From positions 4,158,501-4,222,500 of the forward strand of contig NZ_FXUY01000001.1 in the NCBI RefSeq assembly GCF_900182985.1: a stretch of DNA of 64,000 nucleotides, read 5' to 3'. The notes under the pieces were generated by a model. The model was not told the origin of the DNA and did no database searches. It was given only the letters and a program-made list of their open reading frames with translations. How positions within the stretch are numbered: position 1 is the first letter of the stretch; each line of letters begins with the position of its first letter. Below are positions 1-7,908 of the stretch, in pieces. The translations under genes were made by a program, and so were the position numbers. The stretch comes from Pseudomonas helmanticensis (GTDB lineage Bacteria; Pseudomonadota; Gammaproteobacteria; Pseudomonadales; Pseudomonadaceae).

Positions 1-1433
1 CCATTGCCGCCATGACTGTAACCGGCACCGGCGCTGCCGCCATTGCCGCCCACGCCACCGGTGCTGGTGCCGCCGCGGCCGCCCATGTCGGTCGGGCTGT
101 AACCACCGCCATAACCACCGGCATTGGCACCGCCCGCCCCGCCGGCGTAGGTGCCGGTGCCCGGGCCAGAAGTACCGCCATGGCCACCGGTCTGGCCACC
201 GATACCCGCACCGCCGCCACCGCCACCGCCGACATAACCGCCGGTCACACCGCCGCCGCCACCACCGCCGGATGCGGCGTTGGCAGTGACTGTCACGTTG
301 TTCAGGGTAAGAATGCCGGCGTTGAAAATCCCGCCACCCATGGCCCCCGCTGCTGCTGAGCCACCATTGCCGCCATTGCCCGCCACCAGGCCTTTGGTAA
401 TCACCAGGCCGTCGAGGGTCACGGTGTTGCCGGAGGCGACTTCCACCACGCGAGTCTTGTATTGACCATCAAGGGTCACGTCGGCGACGCCATCGTTGTT
501 CAGGTCGCCATCGACGGTGATGCTCTTGTTGATCAGCAATTCCGACGTGAGCTGAACGGTCATGCCGGAACTGAACGTGACGATGTCACCGTTCTGCGCC
601 GACGCCAGCGCCGCACGCAACGAGCCGACGCCCGAGTTGAGGTTGTTGGTCGCCGTCCAGGTGGCCAGCCCCCACTGGTATTCGCTCATGGCTTTGCTCG
701 ACAGCACGTTGACGCTCTCGATGCTGCCGGTGGCGATTTCCAGATCCCAGTCGCCGCCAACACCGGTGCGGTTGTTCGAAGCGGCCACATCGCGCCCGGT
801 CAACTGCGCCAGCGAATCGACGAAGCTCAAGCCGCGATCACCTTCGGCGGTGTAGCAGCCGTAGATCAGGATGTCGCCGCCAGCGTTCATGTCCTTGCCG
901 ATTTCGGCGAGGACTGCGCTGCGCTGAGCGACGTTGTCGGCAGACAGATAACTGTTGCCCAGCCACAGGTCACCGGCGTTGCCGTGGGCAATGATCTGCA
1001 CCGAACTGACGCCCTGATGTTGATCGAGGTAATCGGCGATCTGCTGCAAGCCATCTCTGCTCGCGTCGAGCTTGACCACCTGCGTGCCGGGCGCGACGCC
1101 CTTGAGCAGGCTGTCGGCATCCTTCACCCGTGAATCGACGAACACCACACTCTGCCCCGGCACCGCAACGGGGCTGGCGGCCGGCGTGGCATCGGCCTGG
1201 CCGTGAGTATCCTTGCTCGCGACCGGATGATCGGCCGTCGGCGCCTTGGCCGCATCGGCAGCGGTAGGGGCATGACTGTCGGCTTGCGCGGCGGTATCGG
1301 CGACTGTCGCGGCCACCGCACCGTCGAACAGCATGCGCGGCTCCAGCGACATGATCAGCGGCGAGGCCAGCGAACGCTGACCGGCGACTGCCCGAGACTT
1401 GACCTTGGCCCCACCAAAAAGGCTCCACCACAT
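1..1433 (-). CDS. Large surface protein, N-terminal part (DUF4347, LEPRMLFDGA motif); runs off the left edge
   Basis: The frame is open from an ATG at 1433 down to base 1, giving 477 residues with no stop, so the C-terminus lies outside the window. About 25 residues in is the LEPRMLFDGA motif, which in this class of giant secreted proteins precedes a DUF4347 domain. DUF4347 follows at about residues 95-230 (begins VVFVDSRVKDAD, contains the IIAHGNAGD and DILIYGC cores). Next comes a stretch that looks like the start of a right-handed beta-helix (GSLRAALASAQNGD, then SITVDGD), then GGGIFNAG followed by a long Gly/Ala-rich low-complexity run to the edge. No Sec signal peptide is seen, which fits type I or similar export with a C-terminal signal. 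Family identity is established knowledge; an adhesin role is inference. The Shine-Dalgarno signal is weak (GGGTGAGCAAC before the ATG). Confidence 0.85.
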   Translation of the reverse strand, partial: MWWSLFGGAKVKSRAVAGQRSLASPLIMSLEPRMLFDGAVAATVADTAAQADSHAPTAADAAKAPTADHPVASKDTHGQADATPAASPVAVPGQSVVFVDSRVKDADSLLKGVAPGTQVVKLDASRDGLQQIADYLDQHQGVSSVQIIAHGNAGDLWLGNSYLSADNVAQRSAVLAEIGKDMNAGGDILIYGCYTAEGDRGLSFVDSLAQLTGRDVAASNNRTGVGGDWDLEIATGSIESVNVLSSKAMSEYQWGLATWTATNNLNSGVGSLRAALASAQNGDIVTFSSGMTVQLTSELLINKSITVDGDLNNDGVADVTLDGQYKTRVVEVASGNTVTLDGLVITKGLVAGNGGNGGSAAAGAMGGGIFNAGILTLNNVTVTANAASGGGGGGGVTGGYVGGGGGGGAGIGGQTGGHGGTSGPGTGTYAGGAGGANAGGYGGGYSPTDMGGRGGTSTGGVGGNGGSAGAGYSHGGN

Positions 1434-1475
1434 GTTGCTCACCCGAACTCGAACGAAGGTACGTAAGGCATCAAT

Positions 1476-1505
1476 GAAAAACGCCGCGATCAACTGATCG
1501 CGGCG
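1476..1505 (-). terminator. Intrinsic terminator after the sulfotransferase gene
   Basis: A perfect inverted repeat, CGCCGCGATC-loop-GATCGCGGCG (1482-1505), is followed on the minus strand by five Ts (1481-1477). It overlaps the stop codon of the sulfotransferase and separates it from the surface-protein gene, so the latter probably has its own promoter. Confidence 0.75.
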
Positions 1506-2338
1506 TCGGTCTTCATACGAATGACATTGGCGGCGCTGGCTGAGCCATCGAGCCAAAAGGACAAATCGGCGTATTGCTTGAACAGGTCCGGCGGCAGAAT
1601 CGTCCGCCGGGACTGCAACGCAACCTTGGGTTTGACCTTGTGCAGGCCGGCCAGGCCAAGGCCTTGGTCGAATTCCGGCGCGTCATAGGCCAGATGCTCG
1701 AAATCATGCTCGAACCACGGCTCGCCGATAAAGTCGTACACCAGCCGCAGCACCCGCTCCGGGGCCTGGCTCAGGAGGTCGTAATCGATGATCAGCAAAG
1801 AGTCGGCGTGCTCGCCGTAATAGGCTTCCTTGAGCGCCGCCCAGGCAAAACCGACCAGACGGTTGCGCTGAGCGAGGGTCTCGCAGCGACTGTAGACGGT
1901 GTTGCGCTCGGCGGCATCGCTAAACAATTTGGTGTTTTCGTAAGGGTTGGCGCGGTACAGCCGTTCGAGGCTGTCCATCACCCACGCCACGTTGCGCACG
2001 CAGGCAATTACTTTGGCGTTGGGGAACAGGTCGTTGAGTGCCGGCAGGCGCGAGCTCCACTGCCGGTTGGTGTCAAACACCAGCGGTTTGTCGGCCTTGT
2101 CGGCGTAGTAGGAATCGAACAGACCACGCAGCAGGCGGCGGCGCATGTCGGTGTCGATCACCGCCCCGTATTCGCTGCCGGCACTGCATTGCTCGAGGAC
2201 ACTGGAAAACAGCGAACCGACCGGGCTGGTCATGCCGGCGTGAAAGCGCGGGTTCTGCAAAAGAATGGCAGAAAGCAGGGTCGAGCCTGAACGCGGCAAG
2301 CCGGAGATAAAGTGGAACTGCTGCAATCCCTTCACCAT
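1490..2338 (-). CDS. Sulfotransferase family protein
   Basis: A 282-residue protein starting MVKGLQQFHFISGLPRSGST. The PAPS-binding P-loop is clear (SGLPRSGSTLL, residues 12-22), and a second PAPS-contacting stretch of the VRNVAWVMDSLERL type lies near residue 110, as in the Sulfotransfer_1/3 families. Such enzymes transfer sulfate from PAPS to a hydroxyl or amino group on a sugar, lipid or protein; the substrate cannot be read from the sequence. There is no signal peptide or membrane segment, so it is cytoplasmic. It sits between the giant surface-protein gene and a GT39 glycosyltransferase, all on the minus strand, which suggests a role in decorating a surface polymer or protein (inference). 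Its gene ends in a strong terminator. Confidence 0.85.
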   Translation of the reverse strand: MVKGLQQFHFISGLPRSGSTLLSAILLQNPRFHAGMTSPVGSLFSSVLEQCSAGSEYGAVIDTDMRRRLLRGLFDSYYADKADKPLVFDTNRQWSSRLPALNDLFPNAKVIACVRNVAWVMDSLERLYRANPYENTKLFSDAAERNTVYSRCETLAQRNRLVGFAWAALKEAYYGEHADSLLIIDYDLLSQAPERVLRLVYDFIGEPWFEHDFEHLAYDAPEFDQGLGLAGLHKVKPKVALQSRRTILPPDLFKQYADLSFWLDGSASAANVIRMKTDAAIS

Positions 2339-2418
2339 GATCGGAAGTCCTTTTGTCCGTCAGAGCGTAGTTCAACGACAACCCCTGCGCCTAGTAGTGT
2401 TTTGATATCACTCAGAGC

Positions 2419-2438
2419 AAAAAGGACTAACTGGTTAG
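2419..2438 (-). terminator. Possible weak terminator after the glycosyltransferase gene
   Basis: A short inverted repeat (CTAAC-CA-GTTAG on the minus strand, 2427-2438) overlaps the TAA stop and is followed by TCCTTTTT. The stem is only five base pairs, so termination would be partial and the sulfotransferase may still be read from upstream. Confidence 0.35.
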
Positions 2439-4066
2439 CTTTTAATCGCGAATGTAAAGGTGAAACGTTTTAGTCCCGATGAAGCCTGATTGCCGGCAGG
2501 CTGCGGCACGAATAATCGCGCCAGCACACCCCCCGCATGGATTTCTGCGCCGACCTTCCACGTCGCTGGCAAGGGCAGGAATTCCGCCGGTTCATCGAGG
2601 GCGCCAATCAGCCATACCCGTTCATTGCCGGCCAACTCGCTGAGGCTGTCGAGGTACACGTCAGGGGTGACCAGCGTGCCGAATCCGTATTCGTTCGGAC
2701 GAGTCGCGCGGCCATCCGCAGCAGGCGGTGTAAACAAGCGCACGTGCGCGCCGCTGCGGTCGTAGTAGACGTAACTCAGGTACCAAAGCATGTCGCTGGT
2801 GACGATGCGGTCACCGGGCCGGAAATGTTGGTTGACGTAATTCACCACGCGGTCGAGCTGATCATTGCTGTCGACCGTGGCGTTGTTGTTTACGCCCACC
2901 AGTTGCACCCCGACCAGCGACACCAGCACCGCCAGCGCCAACGGCCGCACGCGGCTGTACAAACGGTCGATGGCCAATGCGGCCAACAGCGGCAGGCCCA
3001 AGGCATAGGCCGTCAGGTAGCGTTCGATAAACACCGGTGTGATGAACGACACGGCAAACACCAGCAGCAGCGGCAACCCGGTGTACAAGGCCAGCAGCAC
3101 ACTGCCGCGCGAGACGCTGCGATCGCGCATCACCGCCACCGCGGCGAGCATCAGCAATGTCATGGGCAGCGCAGCGAAAACCGGCCATGGCAGATTTTCG
3201 CCATCGTCCTGAATCAGCCACGACCAGAGCATCGACGGCAGCGAGCTCAGTGTCACCGGCGGTTCCCAGCCGACATCGCCACCAACCTTGAGCTGTTCCA
3301 TGTGCTGCATCAGGTCAAACAGATTAGGCAACCAGGGCAGGTACAAGACGAAGATGGCCAGATTCGCCAGCCACCAGCCCGGGCGCTGAATGTGCCGGAA
3401 TCGATAACCACGTTGCACGCGGATCACGCCGAGGTAGATCCAGTGACACAGCGCCGCCAGCACGGCGAAGTAGTGGGTGTAGAACGCGGCGCTCATCAGC
3501 AGCGCATAAAACACCAGGTAGCGGTGACGCTGCGGGCGCCGGATCCAGTAGACCAGCGCCAGCGTCGCGGCGATCAGCAGCAAGCCGAGCAACGAATACA
3601 TGCGCACTTCCTGGCTGTAGCGCACCGCTGTCGGCAACAGCGCCAGCAACACCCCGGCGATCATCGCCGCGCGGCGCGTGGCGAGGCGGTCCACCAGCCA
3701 GATACCCAGTCCAACGGCAGCAACGCCCGCCAATGCGCTGAGGCAGCGGATCGCAAAAATCCCGTCGCCGAACAGTTCAATCCAGCCATGCAGGAGCATG
3801 AAGTACAGCGGCGGATGCACATCGAAGGCCGCGTGATGCCAGATCCCGCCCAGCGAATAGCGCGCCAGCAGCAGGCTGGAGCCTTCATCGCCCCAGACGG
3901 CAGCGGCCGTCAGATCGTAAAAACGCACGGCGGCGGCCAGCAATATCACCGGCAGCAGCCAGTGCTCTCTGGCCCAGCGAATCAGCCGCAAGTTGCCAAA
4001 CCACGACCCCGGCGTTGCGTGCGGGTCCTGTGTGTCGCCCACCGGCGTAACTCTGTTGACCGCCAT
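2435..4066 (-). CDS. GT39-type membrane glycosyltransferase (ArnT/PMT-like)
   Basis: A 543-residue integral membrane protein. An in-frame ATG lies 21 bases further upstream, but the ATG at 4066 has the good ribosome site (AAGAGGAAGCA), so that start was chosen. Many hydrophobic segments cover residues 30-390. The first periplasmic loop has the acidic WGDEGSS motif of GT-C enzymes, and HPPLYFMLLHGW follows, as is usual in the glycosyltransferase-39/dolichyl-phosphate-mannose family. The C-terminal 150 residues are soluble and would sit in the periplasm. These enzymes transfer sugar from a polyprenyl-phosphate donor to lipid A, glycan or exported protein. The acceptor here is unknown; modification of the neighbouring surface protein is an inference from position only. 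Confidence 0.8.
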   Translation of the reverse strand: MAVNRVTPVGDTQDPHATPGSWFGNLRLIRWAREHWLLPVILLAAAVRFYDLTAAAVWGDEGSSLLLARYSLGGIWHHAAFDVHPPLYFMLLHGWIELFGDGIFAIRCLSALAGVAAVGLGIWLVDRLATRRAAMIAGVLLALLPTAVRYSQEVRMYSLLGLLLIAATLALVYWIRRPQRHRYLVFYALLMSAAFYTHYFAVLAALCHWIYLGVIRVQRGYRFRHIQRPGWWLANLAIFVLYLPWLPNLFDLMQHMEQLKVGGDVGWEPPVTLSSLPSMLWSWLIQDDGENLPWPVFAALPMTLLMLAAVAVMRDRSVSRGSVLLALYTGLPLLLVFAVSFITPVFIERYLTAYALGLPLLAALAIDRLYSRVRPLALAVLVSLVGVQLVGVNNNATVDSNDQLDRVVNYVNQHFRPGDRIVTSDMLWYLSYVYYDRSGAHVRLFTPPAADGRATRPNEYGFGTLVTPDVYLDSLSELAGNERVWLIGALDEPAEFLPLPATWKVGAEIHAGGVLARLFVPQPAGNQASSGLKRFTFTFAIKS

Positions 4067-4301
4067 TGCTTCCTCTTGCCGTGCCACGAGACCACGCCTG
4101 TATCAGCCAGAACCTGGCAGTCACTCTAGGTCAGCCAGCGCCGAACCGTCGATGCCGATTTGCGCTTTCACGACATCCGGCAACGTTGGCATTCCGGGTC
4201 TACGCTCTGGCGTGGCGTGACCTGGCCACGGAGTGCCAAGGCAACAGCAGCCTGAACCCACTAGCGGCCCGCCGACAACCAATCAGAAGGATGAGGATCT
4301 T

Positions 4302-4889
4302 ATGGACGTTTACATGGGCACTGTGATGACGTTTGCCTTTAACTTTGCGCCCTCCAACTGGGCCTTGTGCAATGGTCAGATCATGAGCATTTCCCAGTAC
4401 AACGCGCTGTTCGCGTTGCTGGGTACGGTGTATGGAGGCAACGGCCAGCAGACGTTCGGGTTACCCAATCTGCAGAGTCGCCTGCCAGTCTGCCAAGGCA
4501 GCGGCCCGGGCCTCACACCGCGAGTGATGGGCGAAGTCTCCGGCGCCGAGCAAGTCACCGCCACCCTCAACAACCTGCCAAACCACACCCACACCCTGGC
4601 TGGCCTCACCGCCACCACCACCGTGCAACTGGCCAACCCGGCCAGCAACGTTGTGGGCACGCCCACGGCGACCAACGCCTACATCGGCGCATCAGGCACC
4701 GGCCCGGGGCTGGCGAATATCTACTCCGATGCCCAGGGCGCATCGCCGGTGCCCCTCAAAGGTGCCGCGACCACCATCAGCGGGACGATCACACCCACCG
4801 GCAATGGTTTGCCAATGCCGATCATGAACCCGTATCTGGTGCTCAACTTCAGCATCGCGTTGAACGGTATCTTTCCTTCGCGCAACTGA
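4302..4889 (+). CDS. Phage tail-collar domain protein (MdpB-like)
   Basis: A 195-residue protein starting MDVYMGTVMTFAF; GAGGATCTT before the ATG serves as ribosome site. The N-terminal half is a tail-collar domain with the typical LCNGQIMSISQYNALFALLG and FGLPNLQSRLPV stretches, and NHTH follows near residue 96. The rest is a Thr/Ala/Gly-rich segment ending in NPYLVLNFSIALNGIFPSRN, the usual end of this family (microcystin-dependent-protein-like). No other phage genes are nearby, so this is not prophage. Such proteins occur as stand-alone chromosomal genes, often in sets, with unknown function. It is followed after 54 bases by a DUF6916-like gene and probably forms a bicistron with it, running against the surrounding minus-strand genes. 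Confidence 0.85.
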   Translation: MDVYMGTVMTFAFNFAPSNWALCNGQIMSISQYNALFALLGTVYGGNGQQTFGLPNLQSRLPVCQGSGPGLTPRVMGEVSGAEQVTATLNNLPNHTHTLAGLTATTTVQLANPASNVVGTPTATNAYIGASGTGPGLANIYSDAQGASPVPLKGAATTISGTITPTGNGLPMPIMNPYLVLNFSIALNGIFPSRN

Positions 4890-4943
4890 CCGACCGCCGG
4901 GGGAGGCGATTCCCCCGGCTTCCATCCTTGCGGGAGCGAAACC

Positions 4944-5255
4944 ATGCTGCAATCGGTTCAAAGCCAACATTTCCAGGCGCTGCGGGGACGAGTCGGCACC
5001 TTGCACCTGCCGGACGGCAGCGCGATGCAAATCCATATCGGCGAGCTTGAAGAAAAACCCCTGGCGAAAATGCGCTACAGCGAGCGCATGCCGTTCAGCG
5101 TCGAGCTGAACAGTCTGGAGCCAACCGAATTTGTCGATGGCCTGTGTGCGCTGGAGTTGCCGGAGCTGGGACGGGTCGACAACATCTTCGTATCCCGGGT
5201 ACCACCCATGGGCCGCGACCCGGCGCTGGCTTACTTCCACATCACCTTCAACTGA
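4944..5255 (+). CDS. DUF6916-like small protein
   Basis: A 103-residue protein, MLQSVQSQHFQALRGR..., with a ribosome site GGGAGCGAAACC before the ATG. It has no signal peptide or membrane segment and looks like a compact all-beta fold (alternating strands, ending AYFHITFN). I recognise it as the small partner commonly encoded beside tail-collar/MdpB-like proteins in Pseudomonas; its biochemical role is unknown. The gene ends in a strong hairpin. Confidence 0.7.
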   Translation: MLQSVQSQHFQALRGRVGTLHLPDGSAMQIHIGELEEKPLAKMRYSERMPFSVELNSLEPTEFVDGLCALELPELGRVDNIFVSRVPPMGRDPALAYFHITFN

Positions 5256-5261
5256 CACGAA

Positions 5262-5304
5262 CCCGTGCAGGAGCTGCCGCAGGCTGCGGCAGCTCCTGCA
5301 CGGG
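5262..5304. terminator. Long perfect hairpin between convergent genes
   Basis: An uninterrupted inverted repeat starts CCCGTGCAGGAGCTGCCGCA at 5262, and its complementary arm ends at 5304, lying between the convergent DUF6916-like and GNAT genes. It lacks a T-run, so it is either a bidirectional hairpin terminator or a member of the same AGGAGCTGCCG palindrome family seen at 16.6 and 20.6 kb. Confidence 0.6.
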
Positions 5305-5305
5305 G

Positions 5306-5800
5306 TTATTGCGGATACCAGACCAGGCGTTCGGCGGCGGGATTGCTTTCTTCGACAGCAAATCCCAATGCCAGGTAATGCCGTCGTGCATGCGGATTGC
5401 GGGTCCAGACCACCGTCGCCACCGGGCAGCGAATCTGTTGCGCGGCTTTCTGTACGCCTTGCAGCACAGCGCGGCCATAGCCTTGGCCGCGTGCCTGCGG
5501 GATGAACGCCAGGTACAACACGCGAATTTCGTTGGCACCGAAATCCGTGCTCAATGCGCCGATGTGGCTGCCGAGTTTTTCCACCACGTAGTGCATGGCG
5601 TTGGGGTAGTTCTCGCCCATGCCCTGTTCCTGCACCTGAAATTGCTGGGCGATGACTTGCTGCACCTGCTCCTGCTCGCCATCGATCCATTGCAGATCCG
5701 GCCGCGCCGCCTGATACAGGCTCTGCAAAAACGGCCCGTCGGTTGCCCGCGCTGGCCGCACCACCAATCCCTCTGCTGCCACTGCTGCGTTATCCGTCAT
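5306..5800 (-). CDS. GNAT family N-acetyltransferase
   Basis: A 164-residue protein starting MTDNAAVAAEGLVVRPA; this start leaves 11 bases after the stop of the M50 gene, so the two are probably co-transcribed. An upstream in-frame start at 5857 would overlap that gene. The acetyl-CoA-binding motif is visible as RGQGYGRAVL (about residues 104-113), and the C-terminal YLALGFAVEES stretch is typical of GNAT domains. It would acetylate an amine of unknown identity in the cytoplasm. Its place as last gene of the adaptor/M50 operon suggests, but does not prove, a part in the same process. Confidence 0.8.
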   Translation of the reverse strand: MTDNAAVAAEGLVVRPARATDGPFLQSLYQAARPDLQWIDGEQEQVQQVIAQQFQVQEQGMGENYPNAMHYVVEKLGSHIGALSTDFGANEIRVLYLAFIPQARGQGYGRAVLQGVQKAAQQIRCPVATVVWTRNPHARRHYLALGFAVEESNPAAERLVWYPQ

Positions 5801-5811
5801 CGTGCACGCCC

Positions 5812-7908
5812 TCAGAAACCGCTTTCCCTGACCCCCAGCGCCGCCAACCGGCGCCACGCCACTCCGAGCAACGACTCGCCGCTACCCTGCAACACCACCA
5901 CGCCGCGCAACGGTTGCGGCGGCGTCGAGGCATCATCCAGCGCACTGAGCCGAACGCCGTATTGCGCCTGCACCGGCTCCGCGCGCTGTTGTTGATCGCG
6001 GCGCACGGCAATCGGCCCATGGTGATCGGAGGTCAACGCCTCCTGATCAACATAGGCCACGCCGTTGGTGTCGATTTCATTCAATTGCACGGCAAGCGCC
6101 GGGTGCATCGGATCGTCGGCAATGAACCGGCCATTGGCCCCCGGCTGGATCCGCCACAGTTCGGCTTCGGCCAGATAACCGCGCAGTCGCGCGCCGTCTT
6201 CGACTACCCGCGCCAACGCATCGTGGCTCGACAACCAGCGCCCGACGCTCATGTTCGGCAGCAGATCACGCACGCTGCCGGCATGCGGTGCGCGCAGCAG
6301 CAAGCGTTCGCGCTGGGCGCTCAGCCCACGGTATTCGGCGACCGCTTCGGCCAGTCGTTGCTCAACGATGCCGGCGTCGGCGGCGGTTTCACTGCGCCCG
6401 GCCTGACGCCGCATGAGCAATTGCTGGATCTGGATTTCCCGGCGCACGATCGCCAGCCGCGATTCAAGATCCGGTGACTCCAGTTCGATCAGCACATCGC
6501 CCTGCGCGACTTTCTGTCCATCCGTAACTTTCACCGCTTTGACCCGCGCCGCCGTCGGTGCGTGCAGGGCACTGGCGCGCCCGGCTTCAAGCATGGTCGG
6601 CAACTCCACCGAACTGCGCCACGGCACACTCACCACCAGCAACAATCCGAGCAGTGCCAGCGCACTGAGCAACACGCGCGGGGCGTGCGCCTGCTCACGG
6701 CGACTCCACCACTGGCGCCACTCACGCATGATCGGCAGAAAGATGAACCACACCAGTTCCACCAGCATCAGGAAGATCCCCAACACCTTGAAGAACAGGT
6801 GATAGACCGCCAGCGCGATCCCGAAAAACAACGCCGCACGCCATAACCACGAGCCATACCCCCAGATCAGCAAACGCCGTTGCATCTTCGGCGACCAAGG
6901 CTCCGGCGCGGGTGCGCCATAGCCGAACAAAAACTCACGCAAGCGCCAGCGACACAAGGCAAACGCGCGGCCCTGCAGATTGTCGACTTCCCAGAAGTCA
7001 CTGATCAGAAAATAGCCATCAAAGCGCATGAACGGATTGAGATTGATCACCAGCGTGGTGATCCACGTGGCACTGGCGAGCATGAACGCCGCCGTGCGTC
7101 CCGGCCCGTCGGGCAACAGCGACCACGCCAGCAGCGCGAGACAGGCCAGCAATAATTCGGCGAGTACGCCACCGGCACCGATCAACAATCGTGCGCGACG
7201 ATCATTGACCCGCCAGGCATCGCTGACATCGGTATAGAACATCGGTAGCAAGACCATGAACGCCACCCCCATGCTCTGCACGCGACAGCCGGCACGCTTG
7301 GCCATGAACGCATGACCGAATTCGTGGCAAAGCTTGGCGAAGAACAGCGCCACACCGAACGCCAGCGCACCGCCGAGGCTGAACAGGTGCGGAAAGGTGC
7401 CGATGAACCGCTGCCAGTCCCGCGATACCAGAAACACACCCAGGGCCAACGTTGCCGGCAAACCGTAGCGCAGCAAACGCGGGCCATAACGTTCAAGCCA
7501 TGGCCAGGCACGATTGAGAAACGCGTCCGGGCGCCACAGCGGAATGCGGAAGAACAGATACTGATGCAGGAGGATCTGCCACAGGCTTTGCTTTTGCGCC
7601 AGGGCCTTGAGTCGATAGCTCGCCCGCTGCTGATCGTCGAGTGCACTGATCAAATCGTGACCGCGCAGAAACTCCAGCAACTGCTCAAGCTCGCTGCCGT
7701 CCAGCGGCAGGCCCGGTTCGCGGTTGGCGGCACGCAAGACTTGTTCGGCATCGCCCAACGACCAATGACGCAACAGGCGCATTGCCGCCGTACCGAGTTT
7801 GAAATAGCGCCCGCGCACCGGATCGGCCAGGGTCCAGCGCGGCGAACCATCCAATGCCGGTGCCGCGGGTGATAATTGCAGGTCGGCACGCAGGCTCGGC
7901 AGATTCAT
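5812..7908 (-). CDS. M50 zinc metalloprotease with PqqD-like N-terminus and lipoyl/HlyD-like C-terminus
   Basis: A 698-residue membrane protein. Residues 20-100 resemble a PqqD-type winged-helix carrier domain (RYFKLGTAAMRLL ... LEQLLEFLRGHDLI). A multi-span membrane core follows with the M50 site HEFGH (H195, E196, H199) and the distal NPFMRFDG (D297), matching the zinc ligands of site-2-protease-like enzymes. After the last membrane segment (about 430) comes a biotinyl-lipoyl/HlyD-like part (ARVKAVKVTDGQKVAQGDVL, about 460-480), a coiled coil (about 500-560) and a beta-barrel. The ATG directly abuts the stop of the preceding adaptor gene. M50-plus-lipoyl proteins are known beside peptide-export genes, where processing or export roles are suspected. 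A role with the DUF4347 protein nearby is inference. Confidence 0.85.
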   Translation of the reverse strand: MNLPSLRADLQLSPAAPALDGSPRWTLADPVRGRYFKLGTAAMRLLRHWSLGDAEQVLRAANREPGLPLDGSELEQLLEFLRGHDLISALDDQQRASYRLKALAQKQSLWQILLHQYLFFRIPLWRPDAFLNRAWPWLERYGPRLLRYGLPATLALGVFLVSRDWQRFIGTFPHLFSLGGALAFGVALFFAKLCHEFGHAFMAKRAGCRVQSMGVAFMVLLPMFYTDVSDAWRVNDRRARLLIGAGGVLAELLLACLALLAWSLLPDGPGRTAAFMLASATWITTLVINLNPFMRFDGYFLISDFWEVDNLQGRAFALCRWRLREFLFGYGAPAPEPWSPKMQRRLLIWGYGSWLWRAALFFGIALAVYHLFFKVLGIFLMLVELVWFIFLPIMREWRQWWSRREQAHAPRVLLSALALLGLLLVVSVPWRSSVELPTMLEAGRASALHAPTAARVKAVKVTDGQKVAQGDVLIELESPDLESRLAIVRREIQIQQLLMRRQAGRSETAADAGIVEQRLAEAVAEYRGLSAQRERLLLRAPHAGSVRDLLPNMSVGRWLSSHDALARVVEDGARLRGYLAEAELWRIQPGANGRFIADDPMHPALAVQLNEIDTNGVAYVDQEALTSDHHGPIAVRRDQQQRAEPVQAQYGVRLSALDDASTPPQPLRGVVVLQGSGESLLGVAWRRLAALGVRESGF

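Noticed and set aside
12..1431. Several plus-strand and other-frame minus-strand open frames across the first 1.4 kb
   Set aside because: They are other-frame readings of the DUF4347 protein gene; Ala/Gly/Arg-rich products without domains.
2537..4129. A 530-codon plus-strand open frame over the glycosyltransferase gene
   Set aside because: The Gln/His/Arg-rich product is typical of the complement of a GC-rich membrane-protein gene, while the minus strand encodes a clear GT39 protein.
4302..5255. Prophage remnant, because of the tail-collar protein
   Set aside because: No integrase, capsid, terminase or lysis genes nearby; stand-alone collar-domain proteins are common on Pseudomonas chromosomes.
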